Positions 44,935 through 56,859 of a DNA stretch of 64,000 nt are shown here, piece after piece (the first letter of the stretch is position 1; the number at the start of each line of letters is the position of its first letter). This stretch comes from Zingiber officinale (lineage: Eukaryota > Streptophyta > Magnoliopsida > Zingiberales > Zingiberaceae), in assembly GCF_018446385.1 (NCBI RefSeq), contig NC_056002.1, positions 4,265,474 to 4,329,473 on the forward strand. Reading direction: 5' to 3'. The position numbers and the translations under genes are program-made. The notes beneath the pieces are model-generated. The model ran no database searches and had not been told where the DNA came from. It saw nothing but the letters and a program-made list of their open reading frames with translations.

Positions 44935-46547
44935 CCATCTTATAAGGAATAGTTCAAGATTCCTATTTTATCTCCAACAAATGACTGAATCAAGTCTCCT
45001 GTATGTTTTAACATCCATTTGTAAACCTCTATAGAAAGAGGTATCTACAATGCAGTTAGGCAAATCCAAAACCATACAAATATCGAGTTCTTAGGAGCAA
45101 TATTTTTTTTATTTCCCCAACCTATCAATGAGTTAAAAAGATGACGTCCTTACTAAACCTTGCCTGAAATTTCCTTCATGGTTTGTTCTCCTTTTCCTTA
45201 GAATTTGCATAGAATTTTACTTAAACGTAGTCTAAACTTTATCTAATTAATCCTTTTTTCACTTAAAGCTCACTCTGCCCTCCAGCCTTAGTCTCTACCA
45301 AGTCTAGCTAGCTAGCTCCACAATCATCCAGCTATAGATTTCCAATTCATGATCAAGCAAAGTTAAACAACTCAACCTGTCAATTACATCCACGCATAAT
45401 TTGTCAATATGCAAGATAACTAACACATGTCAGAGAGTCAATCTAGCTGTAAACGTACTGTATCTCTGTGCAAATTGCCAACCACTGAACCAACTCTGAA
45501 AGGGACTTAATACTAATGATTGGATTAGCATCTGTCCTATAGAACCGACACTGCACATACCTTACGAACTCCTACTGGCTAATTGCCCTATTTTAATCAG
45601 TAAACTAGACATCATGTGCGGTCACTAACTGCAAAACTTAAAGACTACAACGTAAACTTTTTAAGGCATTTAGTCAAACGGGAAAGTAGCATACAATAAC
45701 AACTCCCCACGTCGAAATTATGAACGGATTATCATAAAATTATATCCTTCTAAAGTTTAAACCCCTCATCTTGACTCTCACACCTGTCAAGAGCTGGACC
45801 AGAACGCGATCTGCAGAGGCACCAAACATACCAAACTGCATTGCAGCAAAACGTGACCTGGGAGCCGAGTGAGCACCCTCCTCCCCCTTGCATTGCCCCG
45901 AAGCTTCAGCTCATGGCCGGACACAGCACGTTGTCCAGCAGATCACGGCACCGCGTCGTACAAGACTCTTTCCCTTCTGGGAGCGGAGCAGTGCGCTCGT
46001 TGGCCGTCCGATGCGTGATCGACGACGGCCAGCTCTTTACAGCTGGTTCCCAGGCGCCATGTGCTGTCTACCTGCACCAAAATTGTACATATCAATTTTA
46101 ATATATTAATCGTATCTCAACGTGAAATTTAAAAAATTGCACCCGTTAATTTCGTACACCCCGCGCTGTCTGTTACGATTAATTTATTCCTCTACCGAAA
46201 TAAATATTCTATTTCAGCATCAGACGTCCGATCACCATCAAACGGGTCCTGTTAGCAAAAAGAAATATTTATTTTTTTTAAAAAATAGAATAATGGAGGG
46301 AGTATGAAATCCGACCTGTACACGTTGCCCATCCGACGGCTGGAGATGAAAGTTGGGCTCGGATGTCAGTTTTGGAAAACCCACAAGGAAAGAAATAAAC
46401 GGTCGCCCCTTTTAATTTCTTTCTTTATTCTCTCATCTTTCTTTTCTTTTGCTCGCCCCAAGCCGTTTCTTGTCTATAAAACTCTTCACGCGGACCACAC
46501 CGCCTCTCAGCCTTCCCAATCTCGTCGTTGATCTCGCGGTGGTGATA
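44935..46547. other. intergenic and AGP promoter region
   Basis: No gene is supported. The ORF at 45841-46101 has no domain and sits in ordinary spacer. The last 70 bp are the core promoter and 5' UTR of the arabinogalactan protein gene. Confidence 0.5.
46475..46480 (+). promoter_or_regulatory. TATA box of the arabinogalactan protein gene
   Basis: TATAAA in TTGTCTATAAAACTC lies 73 bp upstream of the ATG, a normal plant distance for a short 5' UTR. Confidence 0.7.
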
Positions 46548-46982
46548 ATGGCCTCTTCCGCCTCGGTCTTCCTCGCCGTGGCGGCTCTCCTCGCCGTGGC
46601 GTGCTCCGCACAGGGCCCCAGCCCCGCTCCCCTCCGGCCTCCAGCCATAGCGCCCACGAGGCCCCCCGCCGTCGCCCCGATCTTTCCACCCCCGCCTCCG
46701 ACCCCGACGCCGACCCCTCCCCCTTCCGTGGCTCCCGCCTCCCCTCCCCCGGCCGTCCCTCCGCCGTCCTCTCCCCCGGCGCGCGCCCCCACCTCCAATC
46801 CCCCATCGGTGGCTCCCGCCTCGTCCCCTCCCGCTCCGCCTCCGCCGCACACGATCGGTTTCCCACCAACCTCGCCGCCCGCCTCTCCGCCCACCTCGCC
46901 GCCGGGCAATAGCGCCAACTCCGCTGCCGTGAGCTGGATCGCCGTGGCTGGAGCCCTTGTCGCCGCCGCGGCCGCGTTCTAG
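46548..46982 (+). CDS. classical arabinogalactan protein (AGP), GPI-anchored
   Basis: A single exon encodes 144 residues. The chosen start (MASSASVFLAVAALLAVACS) gives a clean signal peptide of about 21 residues. An upstream in-frame start at 46449 would put the signal peptide inside the protein and lies before the TATA box. The mature part is rich in Pro, Ala, Ser and Thr with the spaced AP, SP and TP pairs that mark hydroxyproline O-glycosylation (QGPSPAPLRPPAIAP, PTPTPTPPPSVAPASPPP). The C-terminus has small residues (NSANSA) followed by a hydrophobic tail (WIAVAGALVAAAAAF), as for GPI attachment. Such proteins sit at the plasma membrane and cell wall. Long ORFs on the opposite strand are by-products of GC-rich codons. 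Confidence 0.9.
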   Translation: MASSASVFLAVAALLAVACSAQGPSPAPLRPPAIAPTRPPAVAPIFPPPPPTPTPTPPPSVAPASPPPAVPPPSSPPARAPTSNPPSVAPASSPPAPPPPHTIGFPPTSPPASPPTSPPGNSANSAAVSWIAVAGALVAAAAAF

Positions 46983-48458
46983 ATCCAGGTAGATCAACAT
47001 CTCGCCGTGGGTTCTTGATCCGACGATCCCTACATTGTTTGGTTCTTTCTTTCTACCTCGTTGTGATTGTATGACATATTAATTTCTTTGTGGTGGCTGG
47101 CTTGTAATTTTCGGAGTTTGGACTTGCGGTGTACGGTTACTATTCTGTTTAGTTTAGTCTTGCTTTATTTTACGATTCCCATATCTGTTTCTTTCGAGTT
47201 TCGAGAATGGTGCGGTACGCGTGTCGCTGCCTCGGGTGACATACTGCCGTAGTGCAGGCCAGCAGCTATTGCGGGTGGAGATCGAGGTCATCTCGCATGC
47301 GTATCACGTGCAGCGGCGTCAATCATATTATAGAACTCGAAATCGCACACGATGTCTACCGGTAATTAGATAGAAATTTAATTTAAACCGGTAACAATTC
47401 TTAAATTAATTTTGCATTACATGTTAGAATCATCTCGACATTATAGTTGTTCCTACGCACAAAAAATATATACGATAGAAATGAAAAGAAACAATTAAAC
47501 AAATCCTAATTTTTTTTTATATACAGGTATTAAACAAACCTTTTTTTTTTTTGCTTGACTGGATGGGTCATCAATTGATTATTTTCTTGATCACAATAAT
47601 TTTTATATAGCCAAGAATGTACCTCAATTCATTGCATCATCATCAATCTTTTACATCAAATCATTTTCATACTAATGATGAATTGTAATTCATCAAAAGT
47701 GTGGATGCATTACTAATCTTTTCTTTTTAAATATTTAGCAATATATTTAAAAGTTAATTTAACTATTAATCAAAATGTGATCTCAATCACGCTCCCTTAA
47801 GTTTTCCTCTTGTCATGGAAAATTTTAAATTATCACGATTAAAGAATAAATTAAGTTTTTTAAAAAACTTAAATCCACCGTAAGCATATATGTGTATTTT
47901 CCAAAAATTTAAAACGATATTTATGTTTCCAGATACCTCCTAAATAATCTCATATTCTAACTTTACAATTAAAACGCCACGAGAAAATTTAAAATTTATC
48001 CGTCACGAGAAAAAGCGAAAAACAAAAAAATCTTAATATTTTCTTCCAGGCCACGTCAACGCCTACGTCATTTCTTCCCTCAATCACCTAAGAAACTACT
48101 TCCATGTGACCGTAGACTCAAAACCGATCTTATTTCCTTTATGCGGACGGTGCAATAAACCCAACGATTCGCGACAGAAAACAGAAATTGGTGTAATTTT
48201 GTTGTTATTTTATTCACGACAATCCCGTTCCCGTTTGCAGCGGTATGCGGTCGCATTTCCCTGCGGACGACGACCAAATACAACTCTCCTACCGGCGCAC
48301 GTTAGCGGGCTTAATAAATTACAGAACGAACGCCAGCTTTATTTTTGTTCTTCTTTAATTTTAGTCTGAAAAATTCACGAAAAAAATCGAGAGAAGAAGC
48401 GTGCGGATGATTGCAGTAGCAAAATCTCTTCTCCTGGGATGTAAAGTTGGGCACGCCG
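46983..48458. other. AGP 3' flank and ATL upstream region
   Basis: AT-rich spacer without a gene. The last part near 48380-48458 would be the 5' UTR of the RING-H2 gene. I see no sure TATA box. Confidence 0.5.
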
Positions 48459-49508
48459 ATGGCGTCTCTCTCTAATCGAATCCTCTCGCCGGATTGCTAC
48501 GCGCCGCTTCTCTCGCCGCCGGTTCCTCCCTCCCCCTCTATCAACTTCCGTGCTCACTCGTCCCTCATCCCCACCCTCCATATCGCCGCTGAATCCTTCT
48601 TGGCCCCGGCCTTCGTGTTCATCTTCGTCGCCCTCTGCATCCTCCACCGCCGCTGCCGCGGTCGCCGGACTGCCGCCGCACCCGATGCGGACCCCGAGGT
48701 CGCCTTCGAGGACGATGACGGCGAGGTCGACCACCACGTCTGGTACATCCGGACCGCGGGTCTCGATGATTCCACCATCGGGGCCATCGCCACGTGGACC
48801 TACAAGGCGGACGAGGGCGTACTCGGCTCGTCCCGCGGCGACTGCGCTGTGTGTCTCTCGGAGTTCCAAGATGGGGAGCTTCTCCGCCTCCTCCCTAAGT
48901 GCCACCACGCCTTCCACATTGGGTGTATTGATACTTGGCTCCGGTCCCATATCAATTGCCCTCTCTGCCGTGTGCCCGTAGTAACCCTAGTCTCAGCGGC
49001 CGGTGGTAGCGTTCGTGGAGCAAGTACTTCATCTTTTTCCTCTGTTTCATCCTCCCTTAGTTCGGCCGCGGATCAAGCCGGATCCAGTTCAGTCCCCTCT
49101 GGCCTAATGGATCACAATCAGATAGATGGGCGGACATCGGAGACTTGTCGCTACACCTTAGAAGTGGTACCGGCGGCTGAAAGATTGGAACTTGGAGCTG
49201 CTCCTGAAAACAGAAACATGATCAACCAATTTCCAGATTCTGAGATAGGAATGCCTGGTGATGTCGAGGGACAAGAGTTTCAACCCATACGGCGTTCATT
49301 TTCTATGAGTTCCTTCCCTCATCCTACTGCGCTGAACAGATTAGTGTTGGAAGAGAACATGAAGGAAGCCGGCCTGGGGGTGGAATTGGCTACTAAAACC
49401 TGGAGAAAGCAAGGCAACACTTCAAATGGCATCACCTCATTGCAGAAAGAAACTGGAAGATTTTTGTCAAGTACTAGTGAAAGGTTCTTCTCATCAAAAC
49501 ATGGGTGA
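48459..49508 (+). CDS. ATL-family RING-H2 E3 ubiquitin ligase
   Basis: Single exon, 349 residues. The start is ATG 48459 ([14 protein letters not shown]). An open frame 12 bases further upstream begins with TTG and is not a start. There is one membrane segment near residues 47-64 ([16 protein letters not shown]) followed by basic HRRCRGRR. The GLD motif of ATL proteins is near 101-103 (TAGLDDSTI). The RING-H2 finger spans 129-170 ([25 protein letters not shown]) with all eight zinc ligands. The Ser-rich C-terminal tail has no known domain. ATL ligases take a ubiquitin-loaded E2 and mark target proteins, often in defence or stress signalling. The substrate is unknown. The one-exon structure is usual for the family. 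Confidence 0.93.
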   Translation: MASLSNRILSPDCYAPLLSPPVPPSPSINFRAHSSLIPTLHIAAESFLAPAFVFIFVALCILHRRCRGRRTAAAPDADPEVAFEDDDGEVDHHVWYIRTAGLDDSTIGAIATWTYKADEGVLGSSRGDCAVCLSEFQDGELLRLLPKCHHAFHIGCIDTWLRSHINCPLCRVPVVTLVSAAGGSVRGASTSSFSSVSSSLSSAADQAGSSSVPSGLMDHNQIDGRTSETCRYTLEVVPAAERLELGAAPENRNMINQFPDSEIGMPGDVEGQEFQPIRRSFSMSSFPHPTALNRLVLEENMKEAGLGVELATKTWRKQGNTSNGITSLQKETGRFLSSTSERFFSSKHG

Positions 49509-50535
49509 GCCCGGAGTTCAGTTCTCCCACTACGATAGTCCTAAGATTCGAATAGCTTGTCACGCCAAGTATGCAATTTTGGATACAACAGTGGTTCTCA
49601 GCAGGTTGAGAGAGATGCACTTAGGTATAATGCTACCAAGGTGAAGAGTGGAAACATAGAACAAGAATCTTATCATCTGCGCAGAAGAAAATATGGAAGG
49701 CGAGCTGTGATAAGTTGAGCTTTGCCTGTTTTTCGAGTGTTCATATTTGTAAATATATGAATATATTTGAAGTTCGTTAAAGATTTGCAATTGCCTATAT
49801 TGCAAAGTAATAGGGCAACTTTATTTGTGTTGTTTTTGCTGCTTGTATTCTAAATCTGGATCTTGGTTATCCATGCTCATGTAAGAGAAGCAAGATGCTA
49901 ATCATCATGTGCTTTGTTGTTCCAGGACTTCAACTTCACACTGTTCGTCAATTATTGGGTAATGTGTGTCGTGATTATTTTCACAGAAGAGCAAATTTTA
50001 TTACTACTTTCAATTATAAGCAAAATAAAATCAGCTGTGCATTACAGTGTCATAGTTGGTTCACAGAAAAGAAAATGTATTCTTTAATCTTTTTGGTCTG
50101 AAATTGTACTTGATCAACTTGGTTATTGCCGGGGAAACCTGTTGTTTGAGTCGATTCATTACTGGTTTTTTATTCCATACGTTTGTCATCTCATCACTAG
50201 GCCTAGTGTTATATCATTTTATTAGTATGTCTAATTCATATTTCATTCATCATTGTTTTTCACTTTTGGTTGCTCTGTCGCTGTGTTTCTGGTTATTCAG
50301 TTTGAATCATTTAATGAATGATTGGAAAATTGTGTAAATTTGCCTATGAATCGTCCTAGACTCGATAAGTGAACTTGTTACCTTCTTTAGACATCTTTTC
50401 TACCGCCATATCTGTTGCATGTAAGTGATCTGAATGGAAAAGAGGTGGAAGAGGAAAGAGGTTCCATTGTGAATGAGATTTTATCCCACATTGAGAGTTT
50501 CATGACATGTTGGTTGGTTTATATTGATTCACATG
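49509..50535 (+). other. ATL 3' flank, with a segment copied into the CACTA element
   Basis: This includes the 3' UTR and possibly a 3' UTR intron (TTTGTTGTTCCAG before GACTTC near 49918 looks like an acceptor). The part 49851-50283 has an inverted copy at about 60600-61065. ORFs here (49895-50337) have no known domain. Confidence 0.6.
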
Positions 50536-51100
50536 TGATACGGTGCATAGAAGTAGGGTTTGGTCAAGGGGACGTGACAGTCAGAAGTCAAGGGGCGTGA
50601 CAATCTAAAGAATGAAACATGGCAATCAGAAGACACGGAGGTGTGACAGTCGGTATATGGAGTGGGACCACCTGAGGCCATCCGGTGTATGAAGCCAGAG
50701 AGGGATCTCCCGATCGGGAAACCAGGGTTGCGGCAAGGAGTGCGGTCAGGACCCAACCCGACCTGGCTTAACCGATCAGGGGTTGTTAAGCATACCTATG
50801 TCAGGGAATATGCACACTTGTTTACTTTTCTTCTTCCTTCGTACACTGTTTTTCTAGGGAAAAAGTACTTGACTTGGGCGTCGGAGGGCCTGTTCCGGGA
50901 CTTTTTCTCTGGTTCTTGGTCTCTAACGTTTTGTGTGTTTGTCTGAGTGTGTACAGAGGTCTGATATCACCAGCACAGGCCCATCAGTTCTTCCAAGCCA
51001 CGTGGGGGTCCGTTCTCTGAAGCTCGTGCGACCGCAACATCAGTCTCCTCCCAGTCATCACTAACGACACTTCATCTGACACAAACTCCGGACATGATTA
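50536..51100 (+). repeat. gypsy-4 5' LTR
   Basis: The end ACATGATTA is fixed by the primer site that follows. The start TGATACGG is only a guess because the 3' LTR is outside the window or lost. It has the GACTTGGGCGTCGGAGGGCC block near 50873, found in the other gypsy LTRs. Three copies of a GTGACAGTC or GTGACAATC phrase lie between 50574 and 50655. Confidence 0.65.
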
Positions 51101-51103
51101 ATT

Positions 51104-51122
51104 TGGCGCCGTCTGTGGGAAC
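51104..51122 (+). promoter_or_regulatory. gypsy-4 primer-binding site
   Basis: TGGCGCCGTCTGTGGGAAC lies three bases after the LTR and is identical to the gypsy-1 site at 4212-4230. Confidence 0.75.
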
Positions 51123-51148
51123 TTCTTTGCCTGTTCTAGAGCGAAAAG

Positions 51149-52660
51149 ATGGAGGACACCGACATGATTAACGTAACCATGATGGCCGAAGAATACGAGC
51201 TGTACAAAGAAGCCAAGAGGCAGGCAACCTCTGAAAAGCAGACGACTACTTCTTGACCTTACAAGATGCCGACAATTTCTGAGGAGCCGACCCATGCTTC
51301 TGATAGAGGGTCTAAAAGAAAGCAGTCTGAGGAGTTTCCCTCGGCCTTCAATCGAGAGCCTGGCCTCAATTACCATCACAAGGGCCCGAGCGGCTATAAT
51401 AAGAAGGAGCGACCGCAGGCTTCTGAAGCAGAAAGCTTCCCGCCCAGGGATTCTAAAAAGGGTAAAGCTATAGTTCTCAAGGAGGAGCTCAGAATGGATC
51501 CCAAGGACCAAGTGTCCTTCTCTACAAGGGTGCTCTGTGAAAAGTTACCTAAGGGATACCGACCTCCTGCTATCGGTGAATATGGCAGTAGTCAGGACCC
51601 GAAAGATCATCTCCATAAGTTTAGGAATGCTGCCCAGTTGCATCAGTATAGTGATGCTATCAAGTGTCGAGTGTTCCTTAATACTTTATCTGGCTCGGTG
51701 CAAAAATGGTTTGACGAGTTATCGAACGGGTCCATCGCTTATTTCCATGATTTCAAGACAGTCTTCCTGCGCCACTTCGCCAGTAGCAGGAAGTACCAAA
51801 AGATGGATCACTGTCTTTTCACGCTCATGCAAGGGTCAGCCGAGCCCTTACGAAGTTATATCAAGCGTTTCAACCAGGTGGCTCAGGACGTTCCATCAGC
51901 CACCTCCGAAATATTGATGAATGCCTTCTCTCAAGGACTAGTAGAGGGGGAGTTCTTCCGGGACCTCATTCGGGATCCTGTAAAGAACTTTGACGAGATG
52001 CTGGGGAAGGCCGCCAGCTATATCAACATGGAGGAGGCTCAGGCTGCTCGACGAAAAGTAGACAAGGTGTCTACTTCCACTAACAAACTAGAAAAGAAGC
52101 CACCACAGCTGCCAGCCCAGTCTCTTCCATGTGCTCGGGACGTCCAACCACCCTTTGGTCCCAGTTTGGATACCCGACCAGTTCCGTGTGTAGCAGCTGC
52201 TCAAGCCCCAAGGCTTAGGCCGTGGGGACCACGCTACTGCACCTACCATCGCCCCCACACTCATGCCACTAGTGATTGTTTTCTGTTAGCCCAAGATTCT
52301 AGGCGTGCCGCTGAGCTAGACCTACCTCTGTCCGAAATTACGCCTAGGACTCAGCAAAGGCTACTGGCCAACCAACAGGATGTAGCTGGGGCCAGTCAAC
52401 CCAACCGACCTCAGCCTGATTTGGCCAGACAAAGGAATCAACAGTCCGGTCACAACCAGGAGCCCGGGGAAGTTAGGGAAGCTAAAAATCAGGGCAACTC
52501 GATCGTCCAAGAAATCAGCATGATTTCCGGAGGGCTCACTGATGGAGATTCCACCAAGGCACGAAAGTCTCATGAGTGATGTGTAGAGGTACATACTGTA
52601 GGATGTAGTCAGGAGCAAGCGGTCGGGCTCGTAATCAGTTTCGGACTGTAAGATCTGGAG
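51149..52660 (+). pseudogene. gypsy-4 gag
   Basis: The ATG at 51149 (MEDTDMINVTMM) parallels gypsy-1 and gypsy-3 gag starts, but a TGA follows after 35 codons (51254-51256). A long open stretch then runs to 52579 with the gag core (DPKDHLHKFRNAAQ, KCRVFLNTLSGSVQKWF, FLRHFASSRKYQKMD, LRSYIKRFNQVAQD) and the zinc-finger-like CTYHRPHTHATSDC at about 52240-52281. Stops at 52577 and near 52648 come before the protease. Gag would form the particle, but this copy is interrupted. Confidence 0.87.
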
Positions 52661-53455
52661 GGGTTAGAGCTTCCCCATGATGATGCTCTCATAATTAAGG
52701 TCGTTATAGCCAACAGTCGCGTGGCTAGAGTTTTCGTAGATACCGGGAGTTCTGTCAATGTGCTGTTCAAAAGTGCGTTTGAAACTATGCAAATCGATGG
52801 CAGTGAGCTTCAACTTGTGGCCACCTCATTGTATGGCTTCACCGGCAATGAAGTACACCCCATGGGCCAAATCAAGCTGGCGATATCTCTGGGTATTGAA
52901 CCTTTGGTGCGGACAAGGAGGAGCACCTTCATCGTCGTGGATTCACCATCATCCTACAACGTCATCTTGGGGAGACCAGCGTTACATGAGTTTCGGGCAG
53001 CTATCTGCACTTTCCACCAAAAGATCAAATTTTCGGTAGGAGACTAGGTCGGGGAAGTAAGAGGAGATCAGTTGGTCTCCCGAAGGTATTACGTAGACAT
53101 GGTAAAGGTAGAGGCTCGCAAAGCCCAAAGAACTCAAGACGGAAGGATCCACGTCATCCAAGAGGAGCCTTTGTCTATAATGGAGGAACCCCTCCCCTGG
53201 GAAGAAGTTCAACTGTATCCCGAGCGCCTTGAAAGTCTCACTCGCATATCCATTGATTTGCCCATGGAGGCCAAGGCGGACTTGGTCCAGTGTTTGATTC
53301 GCAATATGGACATTTTCGCTTGGTCTCCTGAGGAGCTACCCGGAGTCAAGCCCGAGGTGGTTGAGCATAAGTTACACCTCCTGCCTTACGCCCGACCAGT
53401 TAAGCAGAGAAGCGGAATTTCTCAACTGAGCAGAATAAGATCATCCGAGCTGAGG
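52661..53455 (+). pseudogene. gypsy-4 aspartic protease and linker
   Basis: VFVDTGSSVNVLF near 52730 carries the catalytic DTG. YGFTGNEVHPMGQIKLAISL and YNVILGRPALHEFRAAI follow. A TAG at 53045 interrupts the frame, which continues unbroken in the same phase (VGEVRGDQLVSRRYYVDMVK) to FAWSPEELPGVKPEVVEHKL near 53320. A frameshift near 53410 ends it. Confidence 0.87.
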
Positions 53456-54208
53456 TAGAGCAGTTCAGGAAAACGGGTCACGTTAGAGAGGTACAGTTTC
53501 CATCCTGGCTCTCTAATATGGTCTTAGTTTCTGAGCCCAATAATAAGTGGAGGGTCTGCATCGACTTCCGCAATCTCAATCGCGTTATCCCCAAAGATTG
53601 TTATCCATTGCCCAGGATCGATCAAATGGTGGACTCAACCTCGGGGTGCGAAAGGATTTGCATGTTGGACGTCTACCAAGGTTATCATCAAATCCCTCTG
53701 GCACGGGAGGATCAAGAGAAGGTCAGTTTTATCACGACCGATGACACTTTTTGTTATACTATCATGCCCTTTGGACTAAGAAATGCAGGAGCAACCTATC
53801 AAAGGATGATGGATAAAATATTCAGAGAGCAGATAGGTCGTAATGTGAAGGTTTTTGTGGACGACATACTCATCAAGTCCGCCCTAGTAGTTAATCTGAT
53901 TGCTGATGTTGAAGAGACCTGTAGCATATTACAGCAATATGGGTTGAAGCTGAATCGTTGAAGTGCCTATTCGAGGATCGGGAAGGAAAGTTTTTGGGAT
54001 ATCTCGTTACTGAGCGAGGAATTGAGGCCAACCCTGAGAAAGTGCGTGCACTCCAAGATATGAAGGCCCCTCAAAATCTGAAAGAAGCTCAGAAGCTAGT
54101 AGGCCGGATAACGGTGCTGTCTAGATTCATATCTCGGTCGGCGGATTGAGCCTTACCCTTCTTCAAAGTTCTCAAGAGAGTTGCTAAATTTCAGTGGGAT
54201 GAAGAATG
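53456..54208 (+). pseudogene. gypsy-4 reverse transcriptase and start of RNase H
   Basis: RT blocks are VLVSEPNNKWRVCIDFRNLN, DCYPLPRIDQMVD, MLDVYQGYHQIPLAREDQEK, MPFGLRNAGATYQRMM and the catalytic VFVDDILIKS near 53850-53880. After a frameshift at about 53958 it continues with FLGYLVTERGIEANPEKV and LVGRITVLSRFISRS, with a TGA at 54147 and then the RNase H opening. The solo LTR breaks it at 54208. Confidence 0.9.
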
Positions 54209-56706
54209 TGTTGGTTAGTCCTAGGAAAATCATACCGGTTCCACTGTACAAAAATTTTGTACAAGTGTCAAACCTTTCCTTAAATAACATATTGTGTTCT
54301 TTAGAAGTTAAATTAGGAATCACAGACGAAACTTAACATCATTGATTCCAAATTTAACTTATTTGTTCTTAATGGTTTAAATTTGAATCGCAAGCGGAAC
54401 TTAACACTATTGATTCAAATTCACCTATGTTATTAATTCCATTAAATATTAATTTCCAAAATTAGCTTCCAGGACTGCATGGCGAGGCACATGACCTTCT
54501 TAGATATGGGAGCAACCACCACCGCCTAGACAAAGCCTTTTAAGGAAAGTTAATATTTAATTTCCTTAAATAACTCTAGGTTAACTAAAAAGAACAATCG
54601 AATCACAAATTCGAAAAATAAAAGAAAAGAAACACAACCTCGAAACAAATCTGAAAACTCTAGAATCATATGCCTCTTGTGTTTGGTATTTCCAAAAATA
54701 ACTATACAAAGAAAACTAGTATGATGTGGAAAACTATTACTAGTTATACCTTTCTTTGTAAGCAAAAATAACCTCTTGATCTTCTACCGTATTCGTCTTC
54801 TAACCTCGGACGTTGTGTGGGCAACGATCTTCCGAGATGAGAACGACCAAGCACCTTCTTCTTCCTTCTAGGTTTCGGCCACCAAAAGCTCCTCCAAAGA
54901 TGAAGAGATTCGGCCACCACCAAGCTCCAAGGGAACTCCAAGGATGAGATGAGGTTTGGCCACAAGATGGAGAAGAGAGAAAGAGGAGTGGTCGACCACA
55001 CCCAAGGAGAAAAAGAGAGGAGAAAAATAATAGAGTCGTTAGCCATGAAGGCACCTTTACCCCTTTTTTTATAATCCTTGGTCTTAGCAAATAAGGAAAT
55101 TTAAATAAAAACTTCCTTAATTCTTTTGCCATGAAAAAGAAATATTTAATTAATTAAAACTAAATTCCTTTTTTCAATTACAATGGCCGACCACATTCAA
55201 ATCTCCAAGTAAATAAAATTTTAAACACAAATTAAAACTTCCTTATTTGCTTCCGGAAATTTATAAAAAATTTCTCCACTAATTTTTCCCTTCATGGTGG
55301 TTTGTAAAAAGGAAATTTTATAAATTAAAATCTTTCTTTTAAACATGTGGATAAAAAGAAAGTTATCTCTAAAAATTAAAATATCTTTTAATCTACAAAT
55401 AAGGAAAGATATTAAATATTTTCTTAATCTTTTGTAGAAGAAATATTTAATTTTTAAACTCTCTTTTAAATCATGAACATGGTTAAAAGGAAAGTTTTCT
55501 TAAAATTAAAATCTATCTTTCAATCTACAAATAAGGAAAGATTTCAAATCTTTTCTTAATCTTTTGTAGAAAGCTATAAAAGGAAAGATTTAAATTTCAA
55601 ACTCTCTTTTAAAACCATGATACCCACATAAGAAATAATTTTAATAAAAATCCCTTTTTAATATGATATGGCCGACCACCTAAGCTTGTGCTCCAAGCAA
55701 TTGGCCGGCCACCTTAAGGCTCAACCTTTAGGCTTGGCCGGCCCCTATAGGTTGGGTAAGAAGGTGGGTATGTGGTGGGTATAAATCTCTATATACAAGA
55801 GGCTACGATAGGGATCGAGAGGAGGAATTGGTTTTGGTCTCCCGATGAAATTAAGCATCCCGTGTTCGCCCCGAACACATAACTTAATTTCATCAATAAT
55901 AATTCATTCCACTAAAGAACTATTATTGAACTACCGCACCAATCCCAAATTACATTTTGGGCTCCTTCTTATTATGAGTGTGTTAGTCTCCCTGTGTTTA
56001 AGATAACAAATGTCCACTAATTAAGTAAGTTACTGACAACTCACTTAATTAATATCTTAGTCCAAGAGTAGTACCACTCAACCTTATCATCATGTCGGAC
56101 TAGGTCCACCTGCAGGGTTTAACATGACAATCCTTATGAGCTCCTCTTGAGGACATTATCAACCTAGTATCTCTAGGACACAGTTTCCTTCTATAATCAA
56201 CAACACACACTATAAGTGATACCATTTCCCAACTTATCGGGCTTATTGATTCATCGAACTAAATCTCACCCATTGATAAATTAAAGAAATAAATATCAAA
56301 TATATGTGCTTGTTATTATATTAGGATTAAGAGCACACACTTCCATAATAACTGAGGTCTTTGTTCCTTTTTAAAGTCAGTATAAAAAGAAACGACCTCT
56401 AATAGTCCTACTCAATACACTCTAAGTGTACTAGTGTAATTATATAGTTAAGATAAACTAATACCTAATTACACTACGGTCTTCCAATGGTTTGTTCCTT
56501 TCCATCTTGGTCGTGAGCTATTATTTATAATTTATAAGGTACTGATAACATGATCCTCTGTGTGTCACTCCACACTCCATGTTATCTACAATATAAATTA
56601 ATTGAACAACTACATTTATCATAAATATAGACATTTGACCAATGTGATTCTTATTTCTAGATAAATGTTTATACCAAAAGCTAGGCTTTTAGTATACATT
56701 CTAACA
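54209..56706 (-). mobile_element. solo LTR of the copia-2 family
   Basis: 2498 bp, starting TGTTGGTTAG and ending TTCTAACA, with GAATG duplicated at 54204-54208 and 56707-56711. It aligns along its length with the copia-2 LTRs (same ACAAATAAGG repeats, the same minus-strand ORF position near 54800-55132, the same CTATATACAAGAGGCTACGA block near 55790), but is clearly more diverged. The strand is given by that alignment. Confidence 0.9.
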
Positions 56707-56859
56707 GAATGCAACCAGGCCTTTGAAGAACTAAGAAGCACTTGGAAACCCTACCCTCTTTATTTAAACCTATGGTGGAAGAGCCACTTTGGGTGTATTT
56801 GTCAGTCACCTCTGAGGTCGTGGGGGCGGTGTTGGTCAAGGAGCAGGATAATGTACTTC
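56707..56859 (+). pseudogene. gypsy-4 RNase H fragment
   Basis: After the solo LTR the RT-RNase H junction resumes (CNQAFEELR, then in another frame PLWVYLSVTSEVVGAVLV near 56775-56840). It ends abruptly where a TGTTGGG LTR tip begins. Confidence 0.75.

Larger units (their letters stand above)
50536..56859 (+). mobile_element. gypsy-4: decayed, 3'-truncated Tat-like gypsy
   Basis: It contains a 5' LTR (about 50536-51100), primer site, gag, protease, RT and the start of RNase H. It is then cut off at 56859 by a fragment of another LTR. A solo LTR of the copia-2 family splits it at 54209-56706 (GAATG duplicated). Several in-frame stops and frameshifts make it inactive. Gag and pol match gypsy-1 in order and motifs but not closely in sequence. 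Confidence 0.88.

Noticed and set aside
45841..46109. Two overlapping ORFs of 86 and 73 residues upstream of the AGP gene
   Set aside because: No domain, no kept homologue in the window, and ordinary spacer composition.
46425..47000. 191- and 161-residue minus-strand ORFs over the AGP gene
   Set aside because: The Gly- and Arg-rich text is the reverse of Pro, Ala and Ser codons. The plus strand has a signal peptide, AGP motifs and a GPI tail.
48375..48950. 191-residue minus-strand ORF over the ATL gene
   Set aside because: It is a shadow of the RING-H2 coding sequence and has no domain of its own.
49895..50337. ORFs downstream of the ATL gene that reappear at 60575-60850
   Set aside because: Similarity is explained by a DNA-level copy, with indels that break the frame. 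The residues look like translated AT-rich non-coding DNA.
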